A DNA stretch of 64,000 bases from Nannocystis sp. (GTDB taxonomy: Bacteria; Myxococcota_A; Polyangia; Nannocystales; Nannocystaceae). The notes under the pieces were generated by a model. It ran no database searches. It saw nothing but the letters and a program-made list of their open reading frames with translations, and was not told where the DNA came from. The stretch covers positions 293,322 to 357,321 of the forward strand of contig JADJRG010000028.1 of the NCBI GenBank assembly GCA_016712315.1, read 5' to 3'. Position 1 is the stretch's first letter; every line of letters starts with the position of its first letter. The translations under genes and the position numbers were made by a program. Positions 1-6,774 of this stretch are shown here, one piece after another.

Positions 1-165
1 CGGCTTTACGCTGCCAGCGCTCGGCCTGACATGTATGATCGGCCAGTTCACAATTTCCCTGCTGAGGCGCTCCTGGTCGCGCAAGCGCGACCCGCGGGGT
101 CTCCGCGCTCAAAAGCAGCACGAGCCCCCACGCGAGGCTCCCGTGGATCGACCGGTTCAAATTTT
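1..165. other. Window edge, no supported gene
   Basis: The first 165 bases lie downstream of the minus-strand kinase gene. Short open frames exist on the plus strand but none has a recognisable product, a ribosome binding site or a boundary inside the window. It may hold the tail of a gene that starts to the left. Confidence 0.4.
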
Positions 166-2502
166 TCACGGCAAATACTCCTCGATCAAGGACAACGCGA
201 CGGTAGGGGTGAAGCGGATGGACGACGCAAGCGCCGCGACGCAGCCCTCGACCTCCGCGGTCGGAGCTCCGATGATCGACACCGACGCAAACGACTCCGA
301 GCCATCGACGGTGACAAAGCGAACGAGGAGAGGGTCCTCGGCGAGCCCCGCGCAGCCCACAAAAGCCGCCTCAGAGCGCTCCAGCGCCTCCCGCATCGTC
401 GGCAGCTCCGGGGCCGGCGTCGTCAGCACGGCGGCGATCGGCGGCGCCACGTCATGCTCAGGCCGCCTCATCACCGCGGCGATCGGCGGCTGCTCCTCAA
501 CCATCGTCGTGCTCGCGCCTGCCGAGGCTGCGATACCCGCCGGCGCGACTTTCGGCGGCGCCGCGAGCCCCCGCGACCACCAGCCGATCGCGATCAGTGC
601 CGCCGCGCTCGCGATCCCCTCAACCACCCTTCGCCAGCGAGGGGCCCGTGGCGCAGGGAGAGGCGGTGAGGGTCGTACGAACTCTTGCGTCGGAGGATCC
701 TCCGCACCGACGGTCGTCAGCTCCGCCGCGCGCGCCTTCTCCATCTGCACGATCTGCTCCTCGCGCAGCTCCTCCTCCGCCAGCTCCAGCGCATCCAGCA
801 AGCCCGCAGCATCCAGCCGCTGCGCGGGATTCAGCGCCAGCGCCCCAGCGAACGCCTCTTTGAGGCCCTCGGGACAGCCCGGCATCCACGCCTCCAAGGA
901 GGCCACCTGCGCGCTTCCCGTCCGCCACGGCACCTTGCCCGTCGCCAGCCGAAACAGCACAAAGGCCAACGAAAACACATCACACAGCGGGGACCACGGC
1001 GCACCAAGGCGCACCTCCGGCGCCGTCCACTCGAGGTTCTTTAGAATTTTCAGATCGCGCGGGCATGCCGCGCGCCGCTCTGGCGGCGTCATGTAGCGCC
1101 GATCGACCGCATAGAAGCGCGGCGTCAGCTCCGCCATTCCAAGATCGATCAAGCTCGCGCGCAGCTTCGGCCCGCGCTCTACCAGCACGTTCGAGGGGTT
1201 GATATCGCGGTGCAGCGCCCCGATCTCGTGAATTTTGACAAGAGCGCGCGCGAGCTGTTTTCCCGCCTCGATCACCTCGGACACCCCCAAGGGCTCGCGG
1301 CCGAAGCCGACCCGACTCGCCGGCTCGCCTGCGGCTACGGACATGACCAAAAAGACAGGGTCATCGTCGCCCGCCGTGTCGATCGTGCCGCCGTAGATCC
1401 GCGGGATCGCCGGGTCATCCAAGCGCCCGAGCAGCATCGCCTCCACCGCGAAGCGCCGCCGCTCCTCCGCGTCGCCCCTGAGCTCATCTTTAAGAACCTT
1501 GATCGCGACCTCGCGCTGCGCCACGCGGTCATAGCCGCGGATCACCGTCGATCGCGCGCCGCTGCCGAGCACGTCGATCAGCTCAAATGTTTGGGCGAAG
1601 ATCCGCTGCCCTTGCGCGGGCGTGCCTGCCTCACTCGCCGCTGCGAGGACCGCGAGCAGGCGATCGAGCACGATCTGCGCCGTCTTTGGCCGCTCATCGA
1701 GATCGGCCGACAGCATCGCGGAGAGCAACTCCTCGAGCGCCTCGGGCGCCCCAGGCACCAGCTCACGCAGCGGCCTCATCGGCCCTTGTCCAGGGCTCAC
1801 CCCGGTGCAAAGCTGATAGAGCGTCACCCCGAGCCCGAAGACGTCGAGCTGCGGATCCGCGGGCCCCAGTCCCGCCTCGGGTGCGACGTAGCCCGGCGTG
1901 CCCAAGATCTCACCGAGCCTCGTCTCGCGCGCCCGAAAGCGCGTCGTCAGCTCGGGATTGACCAGCGCCCAGGCGAGCACCTTCGCGATCCCAAGGTCGA
2001 TGATTTTTATAAAAAGAGGCCCCGTCGCTGCGGGCCCAACCGCCACGATGTTCGCGGGTTTGATGTCCCGATGGATGATCCCACGTCCATGCAGCGCCAC
2101 CAACGCCTGCGCCACCTGCACCCCGATCTCCACGACATCCCGCCAGCCCATCGGCCCCCTGCCCGAAAGAACAGGGCCGCTGAGCAGCTCCGTCGCGATA
2201 TAGGGCGCGCCCTCCGGGGTCAGGCCGGAGTCGAAGATCTCGACGATCTGCGGGTGCCGCGAGCTGGCCAGCAGCCGCGCCTCATCGACAAAGCGGCGCC
2301 GCGCCTCATCGAGCTCCGCCCCGTCTCCCTCGAAGAGGGAAAACACCTTCACCGCCGCGAAGCGACCGAGCTCCAGATCCACGCAGCGGTGCACCACGCC
2401 GGTCCCCCCGCGCCCCAGCTCATCAACCACATGAAAGCGCCCGCCGATGATCCGCGCGGCATCACGGATCAATGGTGGGATCTGTAGCTCGTTTCCGCCC
2501 AT
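166..2502 (-). CDS. Membrane protein with two tandem Ser/Thr kinase domains
   Basis: A 778-residue receptor-like protein with two Hanks-type kinase domains in a row. The first (about residues 20-285) has the glycine loop GRGGTG at 30-35, a candidate Lys52, HRD at 144-146 and a DLG metal motif. The second (about 305-575) has GSGARS, Lys335, HRD at 431-433 followed by INPSN, and again DLG. Both therefore look catalytically competent. A single membrane segment lies near residues 632-650. The last 80 residues contain two Cys and end in a stretch like the AgmX/PglI C-terminal domain of myxobacterial envelope proteins. Expected topology is kinases inside and tail in the periplasm. Such kinases phosphorylate Ser/Thr of partner proteins; the substrate is unknown. 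No operon partner is visible, because the upstream 280 bases are decayed sequence. The start was chosen at the ATG directly before the first kinase domain. Confidence 0.88.
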   Translation of the reverse strand: MGGNELQIPPLIRDAARIIGGRFHVVDELGRGGTGVVHRCVDLELGRFAAVKVFSLFEGDGAELDEARRRFVDEARLLASSRHPQIVEIFDSGLTPEGAPYIATELLSGPVLSGRGPMGWRDVVEIGVQVAQALVALHGRGIIHRDIKPANIVAVGPAATGPLFIKIIDLGIAKVLAWALVNPELTTRFRARETRLGEILGTPGYVAPEAGLGPADPQLDVFGLGVTLYQLCTGVSPGQGPMRPLRELVPGAPEALEELLSAMLSADLDERPKTAQIVLDRLLAVLAAASEAGTPAQGQRIFAQTFELIDVLGSGARSTVIRGYDRVAQREVAIKVLKDELRGDAEERRRFAVEAMLLGRLDDPAIPRIYGGTIDTAGDDDPVFLVMSVAAGEPASRVGFGREPLGVSEVIEAGKQLARALVKIHEIGALHRDINPSNVLVERGPKLRASLIDLGMAELTPRFYAVDRRYMTPPERRAACPRDLKILKNLEWTAPEVRLGAPWSPLCDVFSLAFVLFRLATGKVPWRTGSAQVASLEAWMPGCPEGLKEAFAGALALNPAQRLDAAGLLDALELAEEELREEQIVQMEKARAAELTTVGAEDPPTQEFVRPSPPLPAPRAPRWRRVVEGIASAAALIAIGWWSRGLAAPPKVAPAGIAASAGASTTMVEEQPPIAAVMRRPEHDVAPPIAAVLTTPAPELPTMREALERSEAAFVGCAGLAEDPLLVRFVTVDGSESFASVSIIGAPTAEVEGCVAALASSIRFTPTVALSLIEEYLP

Positions 2503-2782
2503 CGAGCGCGAGACTGCCCGGCTCCTTGGGTCATCGCAAGGGGCAGGAGAGCCGGATCACAGCACCGACCGACCCTCGAGCCTTACTTCGGGTCGTCGAC
2601 GTTGTTCTTGCGGAGGTGGTCCGGGTTGCTTCGGACGTGCTCCTCGCCCTTGGGGGTGTATACGCCGCGAGGGCGTCGAGGAGCGGGCCCTCGAAGCGGG
2701 CGAGCGTGTGCCCTCGATCGCGCGCGGCCGGCCCGCTGGGTTGAACCATCCCCCACTCATCCGGCGACATGGGGCCGCTGGG
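2503..2782. other. Decayed intergenic stretch with a coding-like C-terminal tail
   Basis: No complete gene. On the minus strand, about 2584-2665, one frame ends in GVYTPKGEEHVRSNPDHL followed by RKNNVDDPK and a stop, which looks like a genuine protein C-terminus. The upstream continuation is in another frame. I read it as the remnant of an unidentified gene, in line with the two gene fragments immediately to the right. Confidence 0.3.
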
Positions 2783-3078
2783 TCACCCCGACAGGAGCGG
2801 CCGCCAGGCGTCGGCGTGGGCGGCGACCCAGTCGGCGAAGCGCTGCGGCGCACGGCCGGTAGCGCGGGCGACATCGTCAGTGACGAGGTCCCAGGCGCCC
2901 GCTTTGACCATCTCGTAGAGGGCGACCATGGTGCCCGCCGCGAGCTCGCTCATGCCGAGGCCGAGGAACGCGGAGCGGAAGGCTTCGGCGGGGATGTCCA
3001 CGAAGTGGACGGGTTTGCCGAGCTGCTCGGTGAAGATCGCGGCGACCTCGGCGTGGCCTAGGCTCTCCGGGCCGGGGA
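2783..3078 (-). pseudogene. C-terminal fragment of an NmrA-like NAD(P)-binding oxidoreductase
   Basis: Only the last 95 or so codons remain. They read GPESLGHAEVAAIFTEQLG, then KPVHFVDIPAEAF, and end in TDDVARATGRAPQRFADWV. This matches the usual C-terminal part of NmrA/QOR2-type proteins, where GPE.L.h.EVA precedes the vDip block and a vTddv...TGr.P..f tail. The Rossmann-fold N-terminus with the NAD(P)-binding glycines, normally about 200 residues, is missing upstream. The homology stops near 3078, directly where a fragment of another gene begins on the opposite strand. The protein cannot bind cofactor and is presumably not functional. The assignment rests on recognised motifs only. Confidence 0.6.
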
Positions 3079-3333
3079 GGCTGGGCCCACCGCTTCGAAG
3101 CCTATACCCCGGCCACCAAGCGCGTGCGCGGCCACTACGCGCTGCCGCTGCTGTGGCGCGATCAAGTCCTCGGCTGGGCCAACCTCAAGGTCGTCGATGG
3201 ACGCCTCAAACACGAGCTGGGCTTCGTCGAACGCCGCCCGCGCGAAGCCGCCTTCACCCGCGCCCTAGAGGCCGAACTCGCCGCGATCTCCAGCTTCCTC
3301 GGCCTCGAGGCGGCGACGCGGGGCCGAGGATAG
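3079..3333 (+). pseudogene. C-terminal fragment of a YcaQ-like winged-helix DNA glycosylase
   Basis: About 84 codons remain: RFEAYTPATKRVRGHYALP, then LLWRDQVLGWANLKV. This is the hallmark C-terminal block of the YcaQ/AlkX (COG3214) winged-helix family, whose intact members have about 350-400 residues and act on DNA crosslinks. The N-terminal three quarters are absent. It starts where the NmrA fragment ends, on the other strand. The simplest history is one deletion that removed both 5' halves and the spacer of two divergently transcribed genes. It has no start codon or ribosome binding site of its own. Confidence 0.6.
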
Positions 3334-3619
3334 GTCAGAAGGAGGAGCGGTGGATGTCTTTGGGGGTAGGTTTTAAAAAAGGATCCTTCGGGACAGGCTA
3401 TGCGTGGAGGTGTTGTACTCGGCAACCGCGGCGTTCCACTCGTCGATGGCCTCAGGGGAGAGGTGCTTGGCGTGCGGGTGGCGGCGGGGTACCGCGTGGC
3501 GGGCGTGATCTGGTGCTGCGGCGCGCGAAAATAGCGTGGGATCGAATCCGGCGGAGCGTCGACCTCTTGTTCGAGGTGCTGAGCCAAGTGCTGAGAGGTC
3601 GGCTCCTGTCGTGCTCGCC
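3334..3619. other. Intergenic region before the coiled-coil lipoprotein
   Basis: I see no gene here. A minus-strand frame at 3373-3621 contains the coding-like stretch HLSPEAIDEWNAAVAEYN but has no recognised family and no start signal, so I treat it as a possible remnant only. Confidence 0.3.
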
Positions 3620-4987
3620 ATGCGACGTCCTGATTACTTCCCACGATCTGTCATCCTCTGTCTCGTCGCAGCCGTCGTTGCGGCCGTCGTTGCGGCCGGA
3701 TGCCGTCCTCTGCCCGCGCTCTCGCCGGAGGAGAGCGAGCGGGGACGCCGAGCCCGAGTCGCCGAGCGCGCTACTCGCTCGGCGCTCACCGAAGCCGAGA
3801 ACACGGCCGCCAAGAAGCGAGCGGAGCACGCAGCCGTGGTCGGACAACTCGCCGCGATCGACGGGGCCGAGGCCGCTCGCATCGAGGAGCACCGCCGCTC
3901 AATAGAGGCGGTGGCGAGGTACCGCGCGGCCATCGAGGCCGCGAACGAGTTGGGCCGGGAGTGCCGGGGCGGCCAGCCGCCGGACGATGTGGTGGCGCAG
4001 CACGTCTACCTCGAGGTCTTCGAGGCGAGCGCCGAGCGCGACGCTGCGCTGGCGCGCCTCGAGGTCTGTCGCAGAATCCTGGTCCGTCAGAGGAAGAAAG
4101 AGGCACGTGAAGCCGTGACCCGGCTCCAGAGGGAGTTCGCGGAGGCCGTCGAGGAGGCGTTCGATGAGAACAACCCCTACAGCCGCGGCCAGCTCACGGC
4201 CACGGTCGCGGGAGATGTGCTCGTCGTACGCATGAAGGGCAACTTCGGGGGGCGTCCACGGCGCTCGCGGGAGCAGGTCGACGCCTGGTGCGCCGAGACC
4301 TCGCTCTTCACGCGTATAACCTTGAGCAATGGCCACGGGACCTTCTCATGCGTGCCGTCGATCTCGCCTGCAGAGGTGGATGTGTTGTTGCTCACCGAGG
4401 ATGGGCTCTTGCCGCCGTGGTCGCCTTCAGGCCCGGGCACCACGCCGATGCCGTCACCACTTCCACCGCCGCCGCCCGGCAACGGTCCTGAGCGGCTCCA
4501 AGTGGCGGAGCAGGCTGCCGCGCTGCAGAGCGAAGTCGATGCGGCCGAGGCGCTCGTGCGCAGCCGAGGTGAGGATGCAGCCGAGGCGAGCGCCGCCGTC
4601 GCGCGGAGCGAGCGACGCACCATGGCAGTCGCTGCCGAACGCCGCCGCGTCGTCGAGGAGTCGGCCCGGAACACGCACCTCGCCGGCTTCGTCGTCGGCG
4701 GTGTCGGGGCGCTCTCGGTGACGGCCGGCGCCTACCTCGTCTACGAGCGGCGCGAGGTGCTCGCGGAGATCGCGCGCGCTGAGCAGTTCTCATCCCAGGG
4801 CGGCTCGGCGGAGATCGACGCGCTCGAGGCGAAGGCGGAACGGCAGGCGACGCGGTTGGCCGTCGGCTTCGGAGTCGGGATCCCGCTGGTCGCCGCTGGC
4901 GTCCTCCTCCTCGTCCTCGGCAAGCAGCGCAAGGACTCGGCGGCGACGGTCGCGATCGGGCCAGGTGGGTTGGGGTTCAGGTTCTAG
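3620..4987 (+). CDS. Coiled-coil lipoprotein with C-terminal membrane segments
   Basis: A 455-residue protein of unknown function. I chose the ATG at 3620 because it begins a textbook lipoprotein signal: MRRPDYFPRS, a hydrophobic Val/Ala stretch, then the lipobox VAAGC with Cys near residue 27. Directly after it come long Ala/Glu/Arg-rich segments predicted to be coiled coil, then a compact middle domain (about 165-255) with two Cys, a Pro-rich linker, a second coiled coil, and two hydrophobic segments near the C-terminus separated by a charged helix. The protein is thus probably tethered to the envelope at both ends. Such proteins are common in Myxococcota and have no assigned role. The gene stands alone and converges on the Cys-rich lipoprotein gene to its right. 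Confidence 0.75.
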   Translation: MRRPDYFPRSVILCLVAAVVAAVVAAGCRPLPALSPEESERGRRARVAERATRSALTEAENTAAKKRAEHAAVVGQLAAIDGAEAARIEEHRRSIEAVARYRAAIEAANELGRECRGGQPPDDVVAQHVYLEVFEASAERDAALARLEVCRRILVRQRKKEAREAVTRLQREFAEAVEEAFDENNPYSRGQLTATVAGDVLVVRMKGNFGGRPRRSREQVDAWCAETSLFTRITLSNGHGTFSCVPSISPAEVDVLLLTEDGLLPPWSPSGPGTTPMPSPLPPPPPGNGPERLQVAEQAAALQSEVDAAEALVRSRGEDAAEASAAVARSERRTMAVAAERRRVVEESARNTHLAGFVVGGVGALSVTAGAYLVYERREVLAEIARAEQFSSQGGSAEIDALEAKAERQATRLAVGFGVGIPLVAAGVLLLVLGKQRKDSAATVAIGPGGLGFRF

Positions 4988-5053
4988 CCCATTGGCCGGG
5001 AATCTGGTCGGGCGGTGAGCCGTTCGGGCGTCCCGGCGGGAGCGCGCTAGCAA

Positions 5054-5094
5054 CGCGAGAGGCCGAACTGGGGGTCCAACTCGGCCTCTTCGCG
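5054..5094. terminator. Hairpin between convergent lipoprotein genes
   Basis: AGAGGCCGA at 5058-5066 pairs perfectly with TCGGCCTCT at 5081-5089. With one bulge the stem extends into flanking CGCG on both sides. It sits between two convergent genes (stops at 4987 and 5121), so it can serve both strands. There is no clear U-tract, so it may not act as a classical intrinsic terminator. Confidence 0.45.
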
Positions 5095-5120
5095 TGGTCG
5101 GCTGTGGGTGGGCGAGACGT

Positions 5121-5909
5121 CTACCAGGTGGCGTCGGTGGCGTCTCGGTTGCCGCAGTCGAAGCAGTCGGTGCCGTACTCGCAGAGGACGAAGGCAGAGC
5201 CGGGGCCACCGTCGTCACACTCGCCGTCATAGGCATATTCGCAGGTGTTGATGCAGAGGGTGGCGCAGGGGGCGGAGTAGCAGACGGAGATCACCGAGTC
5301 CTGGATGGCGCCGCAGCAGCGGGAGGGGCACTCCGTGTGGGTAGTGCATTCGGGGGCGCAGATCACGCCGTCACCGTTGGTGTTCGTGAAGTCGAGGCAG
5401 TGCTGACCGAGGTCGCAGCAGTTGAACTGGGAGTCGCAGGGCTCGTAGTCGTCGACGCAGAGGTCTCCGTCGCTGTCGGTGGGGTCGAAGGTGGGCTCGC
5501 AAGTGCCGAAGACGCATTCGAGGCCGACGATGCAGAGGCCGCCGTCGAGGCAGGTGCAGCCGTCGAGGCCGGCGGGGCAGGGTTCCGGTTCCCCGGTGGT
5601 CGAGTCGCCGGCTGTTTCGCCGCCAGCGGTGGAGGCGCCAGCGGTGAGATCCGCAGGGTCGATGCATCTGTCGATGCTGGCGAGGCACTTGAGGCCCTCG
5701 AGGCACTTGCCGTCGTCGGTGCAGGGGCAGCCGACGAAACCAGGCCCAGGGCACGCGGCGGCGGTGGTGCTGGCGGCGGTACCGGTGGTGACGGCGCCGG
5801 TGGTGGCGCCCGTCTCGGCGGGGGCGTCGTCGCCGCAGGCGGGGCCGAGGGCGAGAGCGGCGAGGAGAGGGAGCAGGATGCGGCGGGGGAGGGTGCTGGA
5901 GTCTTGCAT
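5121..5909 (-). CDS. Cys-rich secreted lipoprotein with low-complexity linker
   Basis: A 262-residue protein. The start at 5909 opens a lipoprotein signal, MQDSSTLPRRILLPLLAALA, ending in the lipobox LGPAC with Cys near residue 25. A Gly/Thr/Ala-rich linker follows, interrupted by a Cys cluster (about 50-80) and a second linker. The rest holds many Cys in short repeats such as CTCLDGG, CDLGQHC, CCGAIQDS and CDDGG, typical of disulfide-bonded surface modules. The Thr/Gly linker plus Cys-rich module is a recurring surface lipoprotein layout in Nannocystis-like bacteria. A DSDGD-type stretch could bind calcium. Function unknown. Longer in-frame reading upstream is possible, but the lipobox makes 5909 the natural start. 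Confidence 0.78.
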   Translation of the reverse strand: MQDSSTLPRRILLPLLAALALGPACGDDAPAETGATTGAVTTGTAASTTAAACPGPGFVGCPCTDDGKCLEGLKCLASIDRCIDPADLTAGASTAGGETAGDSTTGEPEPCPAGLDGCTCLDGGLCIVGLECVFGTCEPTFDPTDSDGDLCVDDYEPCDSQFNCCDLGQHCLDFTNTNGDGVICAPECTTHTECPSRCCGAIQDSVISVCYSAPCATLCINTCEYAYDGECDDGGPGSAFVLCEYGTDCFDCGNRDATDATW

Positions 5910-6087
5910 GAGCGTGGATGCTCGGGGCTCGGGCTCAATTGCGCAAGGCCTGACGCTGTGAGCATAAAATTCTTGGCGATGGGGATCGATGGAGCGGGAT
6001 CGGCGACCGGCCGGCGTCGCGAGCGGCAGGGGATCGATCGGGAGCCGCGGACGACTCTTCATGCACGAAGGAAAAGAGGGCTTTGTA

Positions 6088-6723
6088 ATGGCAAAAAAGA
6101 CATGGTTCGTCGGGGTCTTGCTGGTGATCGGCCTGGGGTCGTGGATGCGTGACCGAAAGGGGCCCGTCGCGACCCCAGCGGTGAGCGCGGCGGCGGTAGC
6201 GGTCGAGCACGCACCGGCAGCGACGGTGGCGGTCGAGGACGCACCGGCAGAGGCTGCCCCGGCGGCGCCGGCCGAGGCGCCGCCCGCAGTAGAGGCCAGG
6301 AGTGGCTGGCAGACATGGGAAAAAGAGGACGTGATGACCGGGCTCGTGACGAGCTTCGCGGCGCGAGAGAGCCTCAATTCCCATGAATTCGGTTTCCCCT
6401 ACCAGGGAGGGTCGTCGGCGACGCTGACGCTGCGGCGACACCCGCGCCATGGGGAGGATGTGATCCTGTCGGTGACGAAGGGCCAGATCCTGTGCTCGTC
6501 CTTTCAGAGATGTACGGTGATGGTCCGCTTTGATGACCTGCCTCCGATCCGGCTGCGTGGCGCAGAACCAGCCGACCACGACTCGACGACGCTGTTCCTC
6601 GAGCCAGCAGAGAAATTCATCAAGGCGGCGAGACAAGCGTCGAAGGCGGCGATCGAGCTGAGCTTCTACCGAGAAGGATCGCGGGTGTTTCTGTTCGACG
6701 TCGAGGGGCTCGTCTGGAAGTAG
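6088..6723 (+). CDS. Small envelope protein with N-terminal membrane anchor
   Basis: A 211-residue protein of unknown function. The ATG at 6088 is preceded by GAAAAGAGG at good spacing, which decides against the ATG at 6061. It begins MAKKTWFVGVLLVIGLGSW, an anchor or uncleaved signal, followed by an Ala/Val/Pro/Glu repeat linker. A compact domain (about 80-211) carries FGFPYQGGSSATLTLRR, LCSSFQRCTV, MVRFDDLPP and FLFDVEGLVWK. Similar domains occur as orphan periplasmic proteins in many Proteobacteria, with no known activity. The domain contains two Cys that could form a disulfide. It lies 51 bases upstream of the SIR2-SAVED-CHAT gene on the same strand, so the two may be co-transcribed. Whether they work together is open. 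Confidence 0.72.
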   Translation: MAKKTWFVGVLLVIGLGSWMRDRKGPVATPAVSAAAVAVEHAPAATVAVEDAPAEAAPAAPAEAPPAVEARSGWQTWEKEDVMTGLVTSFAARESLNSHEFGFPYQGGSSATLTLRRHPRHGEDVILSVTKGQILCSSFQRCTVMVRFDDLPPIRLRGAEPADHDSTTLFLEPAEKFIKAARQASKAAIELSFYREGSRVFLFDVEGLVWK

Positions 6724-6774
6724 GGCGCGCTGGTATCTTCGGCGCTGTTGTGTTAGAGGCCAAGCAGGAGAATA

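Noticed and set aside
3373..3621. Minus-strand frame of 82 codons with HLSPEAIDEWNAAVAEYN
   Set aside because: Only part of it looks coding, there is no start signal or known family, and it overlaps the lipoprotein start. Kept only as a possible relic.
5094..6152. Plus-strand frame of about 350 codons over the Cys-rich lipoprotein gene
   Set aside because: Low-complexity Ala/Gly/Val composition; the minus strand carries a signal peptide, lipobox and Cys modules.
5989..6723. Longer start for the small envelope protein
   Set aside because: The extra N-terminal residues are Arg/Gly-rich without homology, and the ribosome binding site favours 6088.
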